64,000 nt of DNA, from assembly GCA_025526915.1 (NCBI GenBank), contig JAHLKH010000112.1, positions 23,097 through 87,096 on the forward strand, given 5' to 3'. This DNA comes from Entophlyctis helioformis. Lineage: Eukaryota > Chytridiomycota > Chytridiomycetes > Chytridiales > Chytriomycetaceae. Positions 32,529 through 44,705 of the stretch are shown in pieces (within the stretch, counting starts at the first letter, position 1; each line of letters starts with the position of its first letter). Below the pieces are notes generated by a model that was not told the origin of the DNA, ran no database searches, and saw only the letters and a list, made by a program, of their open reading frames with translations. Position numbers and translations under genes: made by a program.

Positions 32529-35500
32529 ATGTCGCACGTCGTCTCGTCGCTGCCCGCGTCGCTCTTGCCGCACTTGCCCATTCACTCGCTCCCGTCTCGC
32601 TCCGCCTCGCTGTCCGCCTCTGCCGCCGGACACCGCAGCCTGGACGACCTCGACTACCGCTCCGTCTCGCACTCTGCGTCCTCCTCGTTCCCGTCGTACG
32701 ACTACAGCCTCCCCATCGCCAGCTACTCGATGAGCAGCTCGACCATTGGCAGCACCTCCACCAACAGCAACAGCGCCAACAGCACCAACACCACCACCAG
32801 CAACACAGCCATTTCAGCGTCGCTGTTGAACAACTCGCCCAACAACTCGAGCACTGCCGCAATTGCACACATGGACGCCATCAACGCCTTGACGCTCGAC
32901 CCGCTGCACGCAGACATGGGCGAGCTCCCGTCGTGGGCCGAGTACATGCAGCTGGCCGCGGCGTCGGGCTACGACCCGTCCACAGGCACCATGGCCGACG
33001 CCATGGCCGCAACCCCGAGCGATTCCTTCATGGGCGGCCAGGCCGGACACGGGACTGTTTCAGGTGCGCCGTCGCCCGCGCAGTCGCTGTCGTCCATGTC
33101 GTCGACGTCGAAGCCTGTGCCTGCGATGGACGTGCTCGGGAGCCTGCAAATGCGCTCGCTGTCCATGTGCGCATCCACGTCCATGTCGGCGATGGCCATG
33201 GCGCCGCCCTCTGCGGCTGCCCACCTCATGTCGGCGTCGGCATCCTCGGCGGGCATGGCCCTGTCCGCGGCTGCGTCGCTGACCCCGTCGCACACGCCCT
33301 CGCCCATGATGGCTGCTGGCAGCCACAGCGCGGTGGCATCGGACCATCACCAGCAGCAAACGGCCGCCACGCCCACACACGCATCTGCATCCGCACCGGC
33401 ACCCGCACTCGCACCCGCACCCACGCCAGCCACGCCGGCCAGAGACGTCAAGCTTGCGGCGCACGATCGCAGAAACACTCTGCCCCTGCTGGCCCCGAAG
33501 CCGCTTGCCCCGCTGGCAGCGGCGCCTTCCGCCACAGCCTCGGCGTCTGCGTCGTTCAGGGCTCTGCTTACGCCTTCGACCGTGACTTCAGGTGTGTTTG
33601 TGTCTGTGCGACTGTGCCTGTGTGTCTGTGTGTCTGTGTGTCTGTGTGTCTGTGTGCGATTGCCTGCCCTCGTGGCCCCGTGGCCCCGTGGCTTGGGATG
33701 CCTGCTGGCCGCCTGCCCCCGTTGCGCCTTGCATCCGCCTCCTGCCGCCCCCCTCCGCACACACGTCCTTGTCCCTCCTTTGCTTGTGTGCGCGGCCCGT
33801 GTGCGGCCAGCCTGCGGCCCGTGTGCAACCGGCGCCGATTGCGTGCTGCGTCTGCCTGCGCCCGTCTGTGTCACGCGGGGCTCATTCAGTCTGCGGGGGG
33901 CCGATCCCGACGAGCTGAGCCCGCTTGCGTCGCCTGAGCCCCACGTCGCTTGAGCCCCGCGCCGGAAGAGCCCGTCTGCCGGCTGCTCTGTTCTGCCAGC
34001 GCCGTGTGCGGCCAACGCTGCACTCTGCGGCCAACGCTCTGTGCGGCCAACGCTCTGAGCTCGCCATCGCAACCACGCACACACGGCACCGGCTTCGCTG
34101 CCGTCGATGCCTGCCGCATCCCCTAACCACACCACCGCCCCGCCCTTTCCATCCATCCATCCATACCGACCGTCGCTGACCAACTCCTCCGTGCCGTCCG
34201 TGCCGTCCGTGCGATGCTTTCTGTGCGGTGCTTTCTGAATGGTGCTCCTCGCCGTCGCTCGCTCGCTCGCTCGCCCGCCCGCCATCCACCCAACTCCGCC
34301 ACGACGCGCTCGCGTGTTGCCACCTCATCTGCTGCACCACCATTCTCGTCATCAGACCTGAACGCGACTGCCGCTGTTGCTCACGCGTCGACTCCGCCCC
34401 CGCTCCAATCTGGCAACAGTGCAGGCGCTGTTTCGGTTGGTGCAACAAGCTCCGCCCCCGCCCCCGCCGCCACTGCTGAATCTGCTGCTGCGAATGCAAC
34501 GGCGAATGCAACGGCAAACGCGGCTGCTCTCGACCACATCCGCCGCACCTCGTTCCCTCTCCTGTTTGACATGTCGCAGCTTTCCCTCGTTTCTGCAACA
34601 GACCCAAACTCGCCCTTCTCGTCGTCGCTCATGTCGTCGCTCCCTCAGCCGCTGTCGTTTGGTCCCGGCACGCTCTCGCTCATGGACATGCCGAACGGCC
34701 CGTCCTCGTCTGGCATCCCCACGCCCTCGCACCACATGCCCGTGTCAACGCCTGTGACCGCATCGCCTGCCTCGGCCGTTTCCGCTTCCGCGCACGACCC
34801 GTTCAACTATGCAAACTCGTACTTTGCCTCTACCCTGCCCCCCCTTGGCAGCTTCTCGACCGGCACCGAGGCCGGTGCCCATAGCATCGGCGCTTTCAAC
34901 CACCGCTCCATCCCGGGCCTGATGACCATGGGCCCCAACGGAAAGCGCCGCTACTCGTCGCTGCCCGGCCTCAACACGTTGAAGGCTCCGACCATGAGCC
35001 CCTTCCCATACCCGCATGCGACGCACTACGAGCACTTTGAGCCCCTGCTGGAGCACCACTCGCAGCAGAGCCACCAGCAGCAGCAGATGCAACAGCAGCA
35101 CCAGGCGCAGGCTCAAGCGCACATGCAGATGCAGATGCAGCAAGGCGCCCCGATGGGCGGCCAGCTCAGCTCATCCGCCACGCATGGCGACGGCAAGGTC
35201 GGCAAGACGCGTCCGAGATCAAAGTCGCACAACTCGCACTCGTCCCGCCCCAATGCGCTGATCGATGCTTTGAACATCCCCGCGCCGCTCGTTGAGCTCA
35301 CGTCGCCGTTTGACCATGATTACTCGCCCATGCCTGCCTCGGCGCCCGACCACTCGCAGAGCGCCGACCGCTTTGTCAGCGACGACGCCGCCGCCATGGC
35401 TGGCCACGGCTTCGCAAAGAAGCCCATGCCCGTGTTCTCCTCGGCCGGCGACAACGTCTTCCTCATGACTCCCCCCGCCATGCACGACATGCCCCACTTT

Positions 35501-36331
35501 GGCCTGCTCCCGCACTCGGTCATCCCGCACCCGCAGTCGCACCACATGATGTACACCCCGCACTCGCTCCAGCTGTCTCAAACGCACTCCAACCAGCAGG
35601 TCTCGATCCAGCAGCTGCAGCAGATCCAGGTGCAGCAGATGAACCACAACCAGCAACAGCAGCAGCAGCAGCAGCACATGGTCCAGGCCCACCATATGCA
35701 GCTCCCACCGCACTTGCAGCAGGCATCATCTGAGCAACTTATGGCGGCCGATCACCACATGGCCATGGCGCAATCCATGGAAAAGGAGCAGCAGATGCAC
35801 ATGCAGATCCAGATGCAGCAACACCAGCAGGCACAAGCCCAGTCCGCGCAACAAGCAGCCGAGCCCAAGCCCAAGACATCGCCCAAGCCCAGACAACGGA
35901 GAAAGTCGTCCGTGTCCAAGCCCATGCTCTCGTCGATTGCCCCTGCATCCAGCGCCGGCGTGATGGCCGGAAACCCGTTCCCGCCCATGCAGGTGCCGTC
36001 CCTGACGGACACGGAGCTGTCGTCGTCCAGCCTGTCCGCTGCGGTCGAGATCCCGCCGTGCCCGGCCGGCGAGACGTCCTGGAAATGCTCGTGCGGCCAA
36101 GTGTTTGAAGACTGGCCGCTGTTCTACGTGCACAACAACACGCACAAGGCCGAGGAGAAGACGCATATTTGCGAGCACTGCAACCGCGGCTTCACCCGTC
36201 GCCAGGACCTCAAGCGCCACAAGCTCACGCACTTTCAGCTGTTCAAGCCGTTCGAGTGCAAGAACTGCGGCACGACTTTTACGCGCAACGATGCCCTTCA
36301 CCGCCATATCAAGGCTCGTCGCTGCGGCTAA
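32529..36331 (+). CDS. C2H2 zinc-finger transcription factor with Gln/Ser-rich activation-type region
   Basis: Two exons: 32529-33591 and 34356-36331, joined by a 764-bp GT-AG intron. Phase is kept, giving STVTSDLNATAAVAHA; the intron is unusually long here, so an internal exon or other acceptor is possible. About 1010 residues. The N-terminal 900 residues are low-complexity (Ser, Ala, Met, His; Gln-rich around 35055-35860, including MQMQMQQ and a run of eight Gln). At the C-terminus are three zinc fingers: WKCSCGQVFEDWPLFYVHNN, HICEHCNRGFTRRQDLKRH, FECKNCGTTFTRNDALHRH. The linker HFQLFKPFEC departs from the TGEKP consensus. Likely a sequence-specific nuclear regulator; no ortholog can be named. 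Downstream AT/CT-rich sequence to 36556 holds no gene. Confidence 0.83.
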
Positions 36332-36556
36332 TGCAAAAAGCAACAACACAACATGCACACACCCCATTACTGCCTATGATTCTTTCAGTGTCTCTCTCCC
36401 CCTCAACCCTCCCTTTGTTGTACCTCTCTTTTGTTGTCACTTGCAACGCACACAGACACTCGCCGCCCCTTCGCCCTCACATTATTCGTATCTCTGTTTC
36501 TTTCGCAATACACTTTCCCCCTCCTTTCTTTATATATTGGGTGGTTGCTCACAGCG

Positions 36557-38122
36557 CTATTGGCCCGGCTTGGTCGGACGGACTTCTGCCGAGACTTTGA
36601 AGCTGATGACGTTGTTCTCGAGAGACAAGAGATCGCCTTCGCCCAGCTGGGTTTGTGAATGCGAGGGCATTGCGCATCAGCAAGAGTCGTCCCCACGCGA
36701 ATCGAGCAGAAGCGATTGGGATGGGCATACACACGCAAGTCTGCAACCGCTTACCCTGACACTGCCGACTGTCTCTGCATACTGGTAGTAGTTGTCGAGA
36801 TCCGGATGCACCATGTGCGCAAACTGGCGCACCGTCGTGCCTGGCCGCACCAGCAGGCAGTCGCGGAACACGCCGCCCGACCGCGTGCCACTGGGGGGAG
36901 GCGATTGCCCACAATCCGCAGTCCACGAGTCAGTTTCGCCGTGTGAAGCATGGACAGCCATAGAGGCAGGCATGCACGCGCTCGCGCAGGAGGAGGTACA
37001 GAAGGGAGACGGAGGCTTACGTGGAGCTGGAAAAGTTGTTAATGTTGCGCACAGGGAAGACGGGGATGAGACCAAGAACCTCGACAACGCGTTTGAGCGT
37101 CTCTTGCACGCCCGTGTGGCCATAGCGAAACAGCACCAGGTCCTGCACACGTTCTAACCGGCTGTTTGCGTCCATGTCCGTATCCACTGGCGTCAGCACT
37201 CTCGGCACACGTGTACACATATAGACACACACAGGACGCCACGACTCACGTGCGCGTCTTGTCGTCCATGGGCTTGAGTTTGCGATCGTCGGGCGTATCC
37301 GCCGGCTGGTCCTCGGCGACAGTGAAAAACTCGGTGCCTTCTTCATAGGCAATGAAGCCCTGCTTGTGGAGCTTGCGGAGAAACGTCTCGGCGAGAGCGC
37401 TGGTGAGGACCGTGGCCTCCTGGCCGTACTTGCGCGTGATGCGGTCAATGTTCTTGTCGGAGCCCGGCAGGTCGATCTTGTTGAGGGCGATGACGGTCGG
37501 GAAGCGCTCGGCGAGGAAGCCGGCCACGAGCGTGTGGATGGTCTCGTCTGTCCATGTTTCGATTGGTTCTTTGGAGCAGGGCAGTTTGTCCAGGAAGCGG
37601 TTGACGAGCGCCAGATTGGTGCCGTAGCCGCTTAGTTGTGCCTGGATCGTCTCGTTGAGCTGGCCCTCTGTCACTGTCTGTTAGAAGAGCATGTATGCGT
37701 GTGCATGTGCTGGTCGGTGCATGCGATGCGCTTACTTGTGGCCAGATGCCGTCTCACGATGTTCGGCCACCGCTTCTTGAGGTTGTTGAACACCCAGCTG
37801 CATCTCGGTGCGTCAGCCGTCGGATGCACGCACAGGACAGCCGGCAGCCGCCGCACAGCACACACCTGTGGATCTCAAACTGCAGCCAGTCAATGTCGTT
37901 GATGGGATCGTAGCCCACCGTCTCCTTGCCGCCCTCGTCGGTCGTGCCCGACACATCAACGACATGGATCAGCGCATCGGCCGTCCGCAGATCGTCGAGG
38001 AACTGGTTGCCCAGGCCCTGACCCTCGGATGCACCAGGCACCAGCCCAGCGACATCGAGGATGCGTATCGGCACATGCCGGGTCCCTTGCACACACTTGC
38101 CTGCCATCCGCACACACACACA

Positions 38123-38157
<35 letters not shown>

Positions 38158-38404
38158 CAGCGACGCAACGACGCAACGACGCAAGCCATCGACGGCGCTC
38201 ACCATACCGAGGCCGGCATTGTGCCTCTTTGCCAAACCGCTTGCATGGACAGTCGGTGGTGACGTAGGCAACGCCTTGGTTGGGCTTGATGGTGGTGAAC
38301 GGAAAGTTGCCGACCTTGGCCACAGCGTCCGAGATGGCGTTGAGGAACGACGACTTGCCCGCCGACGGCTTGCCCACACACGCAATCAGCACGTCCTGAC
38401 CCAT
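36557..38404 (-). CDS. YGR210C-type GTP-binding protein (OBG/YchF-related, TGS domain)
   Basis: Seven exons on the minus strand: 38404-38203, 38100-37866, 37797-37736, 37673-37250, 37161-37021, 36890-36755, 36646-36557; all GT-AG and in phase. G1 P-loop GKPSAGKSS, switch I region [12 protein letters not shown]3 [38 protein letters not shown]4 [11 protein letters not shown]. The C-terminal TGS-type domain is [32 protein letters not shown] and [16 protein letters not shown]. Conserved eukaryotic and archaeal GTPase family related to OLA1; linked to ribosomes and translation in general terms, molecular role not established. The start is certain, because family sequence begins at residue 4 ([10 protein letters not shown]). 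Confidence 0.9.
38111..38154. repeat. (AC)n microsatellite in GTPase intron 1
   Basis: A dinucleotide run of about 44 bp in the intron between exons 1 and 2. Confidence 0.9.
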
Positions 38405-38469
38405 CGTGCTCGTTATTCAAAAACGCAAAATGATAGCGGTTCAGTGGTCCAAAACACACAAAAACATGA

Positions 38470-38475
38470 TTTATT
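38470..38475 (-). terminator. AATAAA poly(A) signal of the bestrophin-like gene
   Basis: Minus-strand AATAAA lies 39 bp past the stop at 38514. Confidence 0.5.
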
Positions 38476-38513
38476 GGGATGACACTGGGGAATGCGGATC
38501 TGTCGGGCTGCTC

Positions 38514-40425
38514 TCAGTCGCTCTTGACATGGGTCATGGAGACGGCAGTCGACTCGCGGCCCTTGGGCTTGCTCGACAGCTTGAACAGCTTGGAAAAGTC
38601 GCCCATGCGCACAGGCGTCGACCAAACCGTCGGCGTGAACTCGACCGGACGGTCAATCATCTGCACAAGCTCCTTCTTGAGATCGTCGCAAAAGTCGTCA
38701 ATGTCCAGATCGTCTGTTCAAGTGTATGCATGTGTGAGTGTGTGTGCAAGTGTGAGTAGACACGCACAGTGTGCGCAAGAGCAAGCAGCGGCAAGACGGC
38801 AAAACAACGCACTTCGGTCGTAGCCGAACGGGTTCTCAATCTCGCCACCAATGGCCTCGATACCCTGGAGCGTGAACGCGGCGAGGAAGACGACGGGGAT
38901 GGTGGCCCAGCCCATGAGGCCGACAAGCTGGAACGGCAGCGACAGGATGTACAGGAACAGCGTCTGCTTGAGATGCACGGCGTACGGCTTGGGGATCGGC
39001 GTCATCTTGATGCGCTCCATGTTGGACAGACAGTCGACGAGGGCCAGGATGGCGGCGTTGATGGCGCCAAACGTGTTGAGGTCGACCATTTCTGTGCCGT
39101 AGTTAGATGGTGGTGCGGGAGGGGCGTGTCAGACACGAAGGGGTGATCTCTGCACACGGCACAGAGGCAAGACGCGACGCGACGCGACGCGATGGAACTT
39201 ACCAGAGCGACGGAGGAACGTGGTGTAGCCAGTCAGGTGCAGCGAGATGTCGACGGGCATGTTGTCCGTTTCAGGGTGCAGCGCGCCGGGACGGTAGTCG
39301 GGCAGGTGGATCAGCAGGTTGTGGATGTCTTGGTACTTGTGCGACTTTTCGCCGCGCAGGTGGTGCTTGATGGCAAGCGGGAAGGCGATGACGAGGTTGA
39401 GGGCCGCGTGCTTCTCGGCCAGGAGCAGCTGGCGCATGGACTCGGCCTCCTCGGGGGTGGGCTTGACAGGCGCGGCGCCGACGGGCGTGCCCTTGAAGGC
39501 GTTGAAGCGGAAGTCGATGGCCTTGGGCTCGGTCACGTTGGCCGACACCCAGATGATGCGGGCGATGGCGCGAACCTGCGTGGTGACGGTGCCCCACAGA
39601 CGGCGAGCCTCCCAGTAGCTGTGGCGTGGCGTCGACAGGAGGGTTGTGTCCGTTGTGTCGTGCGATTGGGCAGTGTCAGTGGATGGTGCAGGCGGGCAGT
39701 GGCAGTTGTGTGCAATGTGGCAATGTACGGCATTGAGCGAGGCAATGCAAGTGCGGATGGCTGTGAAAATTTGGCGGTGGCTGCCGCTCGGGGGTGCCGC
39801 AACGCCAACACAGAGATGGCCAGAGATGGACGGTGCACCACCCAGCAGACAGCCACACAGTGCAGACAGCGGACAGCAGACAGCAGACAGCAGACATAGC
39901 GACAGAGAGCACCCACCGATCATAGGCCGTGTTGGTGCGGAACACCAGGAGCAGACCCATGACGACACCGAGAATACCAATGAGCTGGTTCGGGATGGCG
40001 ATCCACTTCCACCCAACGGACAGATAGGCGACCGTCCAGAAAGCGCCCCAGAGCGTCGTGACGAGCACGGGCAGCCAAATCTTGGGGATGACCGACGCAC
40101 GGAAGGCGTACAGGTCCGTGGCCGAGCTGTTGTACGAGTGCGAGTTGGTGATGGGCGTCGGGGTCTCGACAAACGTGGTGTTGGAGCGCTCGAGCTGGTA
40201 CGGCAGGCTGACGTCGGCCGCCGAGACGTGGGAGGCGTTCTCGCCGTGGTGCGTGCCTGGCTGGAGAGTGACCGCGGCGTTGTCCAGCGTCTCGTCGCCC
40301 ACAGTGATGGCCATCGAGTCCTTGTGGTCGTCGTGGTGGTGCTTGTCGTGGTGCTTGCCGTGGTGGTGCTCCTTGTGGGAGCTGGCCTTGCTGCTCACGC
40401 TGCGGATGCTACTGGGGCCTGCCAT
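38514..40425 (-). CDS. Bestrophin-like (UPF0187/RFP-TM) chloride channel
   Basis: Four exons: 40425-39917, 39618-39203, 39091-38813, 38713-38514; GT-AG and in phase. About 467 residues. A His-rich N-terminus (HHHGKHHDKHHHDDHKD) is followed by bestrophin-family features: PKIWLPVLVTTLWGAFWTV, LIGILGVVMGLLLVFRTNTA, YDRYWEARRLWG (the family signature), IAFPLAIKHHLRGE, HLTGYTTFLRR, PFQLVGLMGWATIPVVFLA and GIEAIGGEIENPFGYDRNDL. The last ends in the acidic calcium-clasp-like stretch LDIDDFCDDLKKEL. Fungal members are predicted anion channels of the plasma or internal membranes. The intron order fits every family junction, so the model is solid; the His cluster is the unusual part and might bind metal. 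Confidence 0.9.
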
Positions 40426-40614
40426 TGCGTTGAACTTGTTGGATCCTGCGGTAAATTGTGCACCACCACGCACCTCCCAATTCAACACGGACGGAGGAGC
40501 ATCAAAAATCTCGCCGCAGTCTGTCGGCAAACAACAAGAAGGCGTTGGAAGAACGGCGTAGAATGTATTGTAAAAGAGGGAAACGGCAATAAAACAACCA
40601 CACAAAACAAGGAA

Positions 40615-43600
40615 TCACTCCTGGTCAACAACGGCTTGCTGGGCACCGGCATCGACCGGCTGGCCAGCAGCCGCAGCACCAACAACAGACTCGACAGTGA
40701 TCACCTCCTGCATCCTCTGCGTCTGGTGCACAGCCATCAGCTGCGACTGCATCTGCGCCATCTGTGCCTTGCGCACCTTCTTGTCCTCCATGGCCTGGAC
40801 AAGCTTGCGGTGCGCGACACGGGCGAGCTGCTCGAAGCGTGCCTCGGCCGCCTCCTTCATGATGCGCATCTGCTCGCTCTTGGAGCGCTCGGTCGTGAGC
40901 GCGAGCTTGAGCGCCGACAGCTCCTGGTAGAGCCGCGTGTTCTCGTCCATGAGCGCCTGCTGGATGTGGTCGTCGGAGATGGCCGACGACATCGACGCTG
41001 TCGAGAGCGGGCGGCGGCTGGCCGTGTCCTTGGCGTCGTCGTCGCTGTTGATCATGGTCGACCGGCCGTGGTCGCTGGTCGTGTTGCCGCCCGACACGTC
41101 CGACGCCGCGGCGTCGTGGTCAGCGTGGTCCGCATGGTCGTTCATGTCCGTCTGCGTGGCGTTCTCGGTGTCGGGCGAGCCGGCACTGATGCTGTGCGAG
41201 GCAAGGTTGGACACGGTGATGACCGCGTGCTTCTCGTCCGATGCCGTGGCGGCTGCAATGGCAGCATGCGCGGCACGGACAGCGTCGCCTGCAAGACGCT
41301 CGGCGTAGATGGACAGAACCTTTTCGGCACGGCTGCTGCTTCTGGCGCAGTCTGGGCACGGCTCTCTGACCATGGGGTCCGTCTGCACCTCGATCGAGGC
41401 CTTCTTGGGAGCCTTGGCGGCAACCGTCGCTTTGACAAGATCGTCAAAGTGCATGTGCGGGCCAGTGCCGATGTTGATCTTGCGGACAAGGTCGGTCTGC
41501 ACGCCCGAGTTGGTGCTCTGGACAGAAAGGGCCGATCCACGCGATGCCGTCCGCTGCATGGGCAAGGCAGCCGCGGCAACAGTGACAGGCGCGTACGCAA
41601 GAGGCGGCTGAGTGCCGTTGCCGGCAGTCGATGGCGTCTTGAGGGCAGGAGGCGTGTTGACTCCAGGCGACTTGAGGCTGGCGGACAAGGATGCGGACAA
41701 GGGTGCGGGCGAAGGCTTCGCAGCTGCCGGGGCAGGCGTCGAGAGAGGCGCGGAAGCGGGTGCACGGTCGTCCTGCACGCCAAACTCTGCAAACGATAGG
41801 AACAGGCTGTCGCTGCCAGAGAACAGATCCGAGTTGGACGCCACGCCAAACGTCTGCGCGACATCGGGAAGCGACAGCGGTCTGGGCGATCGGTGCGGCG
41901 AGCCTGGCGACGTGGTCGTCGAGTCCATGCCCATCAAGCGGGGCGAGCCAGCAGGCGAAGACGAGACGCCGCGGTCCAGACTCAAGCTGCGGCCCTGCAT
42001 GCTGGGCGAGCTTGGCAGAGGCAGGGGATCCTGGGCGATGCGGGGCGATGGAGCCAGGGGAAGCGACTGGCGAGAGGGCGACTGCGTCATAGGAGAGGCC
42101 GGCTTGGCTGGCACGGCGATCTGCGCAGGCAGGTTCAGTGCAGGCGTTGAACGCGACACAGGCGCCTGCTTGGTCAGCGTGTTGTTGCGCAGGAACGACG
42201 GCGAGCTGGTGGTGCTGTTGGCCGATGCATCGAGGCTGGCCTGCGAGTTGGTCTTGGAGCGGCTGAAGAACTTGAATGGGCTGGCGCTGTTCTTTCTGGG
42301 AGGAAGGCTGGGGGACTCGCCTGCCGATGGACGCGATCCCGAGCCCAAGGAAGGCGGCTCGGTGACGCGCAGGAACTCGCTCAGCGACATGTCGGTTCTC
42401 TTCTTGATGGGCTTGTCCATGTAAAGATCCTCGTCGTCCTCTTCAACGGCCACAGACGTCTTGCGCATGTTGTACGACGGCTTTTCGGGAACAGGCGGCG
42501 GCACGTCGGATCCAGGCAGGCCTGCCAGAACAGCCTTGGCAGCGCCAGTCGATGGCGCGGCAGGCGGGAAGTACTTGGGGCCGCTGGCAGCTGCGCCAGC
42601 AGGAGCATCTTCAGGACCGGTGGTGCGCAGAAACTCCCAGTAGGTCTCGTTGTTGCGCTTCTTGGGCATGCCCATGAGATCGGCGTCCTCGTCGATGGCG
42701 TTGGCACCGCTTGAATTCGACATGGCCGCAGGTGGCGCGCCAGGCTCGGCTTGGCTCATTGGGCGGCCCAGCACGCTGATGTCCTTCTCAATGACGGCAT
42801 CCTTGGCCTGCAGACGCATGTCCTTGCCCTTCTTGACCTGCCGACATGGAGGAAAGGAGTGTGAGCATACGCATGGGGCAAATGGCACGACAGCGGCATT
42901 GCTTGGTGCACAGCGAATGCCTGGTGCACAGCTCGTGTGCCGCATACCTCAATGTGACGCAGGCGCTCGGGCGTGGAGGTGAGCTTCTTGGTCTCGGACG
43001 AGCCGAGCATCTTTTCAAAGTCGAGTGCAACGTCCATGTCTTTGACCTATGAGTTGGTGCAGTTGGTGCAGTTGGTGTGGTTGCAGGTAGGCAAGCAGGC
43101 AGGTAGCAGGCAGGTACGCAGACAGGCGGTAGGCAGGCGTGTGTATGTGTACAGAGTTGCGGGCAAGCCAGAAACCGGCCGGCGCGAGTGAATGGGCATT
43201 GAAACAGCATGTGGCGCGGATCAGCACACACGCTGACACAGGCACAAAAAGCCTCGGGGCACACGTCGTACAAGGGGCAACACAGGCGGCAGCCAAGGCG
43301 ACTTACGGCAGACAGGCGGTTGGATGCCTTGGACGAGGTGGCGGCAGCGACGCTCTCGAGGGTGCGGGCAATGGCAGCGCGCGACGCACGGGCCAGCGAC
43401 GGCGACAGCGGCTGCGTGGCGTCCTGCGCAGACGACGATCCTGGTGCACCCGACGATGCAGCAGACGACGACCACGGGATCGGCGATGTGGGCGTGGATG
43501 GCCGGAGCACGGGCGACGTCACAGCGGCAGGGCTCTGGGCGGAGCGGGACGCCTTGGGGGGCCGCACGGGCTCGGTCGAGAACAGCGAGAGCGGGTTGCC

Positions 43601-44287
43601 GAGCAGCGACGACGTCGACGCCTTTCTGTCGGCGGGCTCCGGCATGGCGATGGCGGCCGGCGCAGAGCCCGCAAAAGCATTGCCGCTGGCGCTCGTGTTG
43701 GCGATGGGCGAGTACGGGACAGAAGCGTGCGTGCCTGCGGCCGTGCCCGTGGGCGACGGCGTCGCCATGCCCAGGCTGGGGCCGGCCGTGTGCGCGGGGG
43801 CCAGCGGGGCCGTGGCGATGGACTGCAGCGTCGCCGAGGGCGGCAGCGAGCGGCGCGGATCCAGAAAGTCGAACGACAGCAGGCTGTCTGCGAAGCCGTT
43901 GGCCTCGCTGGATGCGGCCAGCAGCGGCGAATCGACGAGGTCGAGGAACGACGCCATGGACGCCGACGACGACACCGAGCCAATCGAGGCGAGCGAGGCG
44001 AGCGAGTCCCGGTTGTTGGCCGGGCGGGACAGCGTGCCGACGGGCCCGGGCAGCGCAAACGAGTCGGACCAGGTCAGCGAGCCGACCGACACCACCGAGT
44101 CGCGGTGCGAGCCGGGCGACATGGCGCTGTACGGCACGTCGCCCATGGCTGGTGCACCAGCCGACGCTGGCGGGCCGGCCGGGCCTGACGATGGCGTCCT
44201 GTCTGGAGCGGCCTGCGGCCTGAACGACAGCAGGCCAAAGCTGCCCGTGCGTGGCTTGCTGCCGCTGTTGGTGCGGGAGAGCGTCAT
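40615..44287 (-). CDS. Large disordered protein with repeated KKR...EFLR-T-P motif, function unknown
   Basis: Three exons: 44287-43307, 43046-42948, 42837-40615; GT-AG, all phase 0; 1100 residues. The N-terminus is Ser/Ala/Pro-rich. Exon 2 encodes a compact segment (ALDFEKMLGSSETKKLTSTP, ERLRHIE). Exon 3 starts VKKGKDMRLQAKDAVIEKD and contains two related elements: ADLMGMPKKRNNETYWEFLR then TTGPED, and EDLYMDKPIKKRTDMSLSEF then LRVTEPP. More disordered sequence follows, and a C-terminal coiled coil (TRLYQELSALKLALTTERSK, AEARFEQLARVAHRKLVQAM, then Gln/Met-rich). It resembles cytoskeletal or polarity scaffolds in style, but no family is recognised. Long open frames on the opposite strand are composition artefacts. 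Confidence 0.75.
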
Positions 44288-44705
44288 GGATCAGAGCGGG
44301 GCGGTTGGGATGCCGAGGGGGCGGCTGCGATGCTCGAGCAGGTCTATGGGCAGGGATGCAGCGAGGGGTGGGCTCGGTGCTCCAGCGGGTCCTTCTACTT
44401 GGGCGTCTGCTTGGTCTTTGGTGAGCCTGATAAGCCGCAGGCGGGCAGGATGAACGAGCGGCCTGAAAATCTTCACGCGAATTTGTTACACAAAAATTCA
44501 CACAAACTCGCGCACGGAGCTCGCGACAGACAGCCACCACGGCGCACATCTCCGTTGGACGCCACCTCCACGTACACACGCTGTGTCTATCGTAAGCCTG
44601 CTGTCTGTTCGCCGTCTGTCCGCTGTCTGTCCGTTGTCTGTCCGCCGTCTGCCCGCTATCGGCCACTGAAGCGCTTCTCCGCCATCTCAACGCTTGCAAG
44701 GCAAC
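44288..44705. other. Divergent upstream region, 1100-aa gene (-) / WD40 gene (+)
   Basis: No gene. Includes an A/T-richer patch (44480-44505) and a CTGTC-rich tandem stretch (44600-44655). Confidence 0.45.

Noticed and set aside
33592..34355. Two separate genes instead of one zinc-finger gene with a long intron
   Set aside because: The upstream frame dissolves into repetitive CTGTGTGT sequence after a good donor. The downstream frame has no promoter-like start, and the phases join exactly.
39646..41799. 717-codon plus-strand frame
   Set aside because: Runs across bestrophin introns and exons and the antisense of another gene; Arg/Val/His-rich with no domain.
43139..44699. Several long frames around the first exon of the 1100-residue gene
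   Set aside because: Alternative frames of one Ser/Ala/Pro-rich exon. The chosen frame is the one with in-phase splicing to exons 2 and 3.
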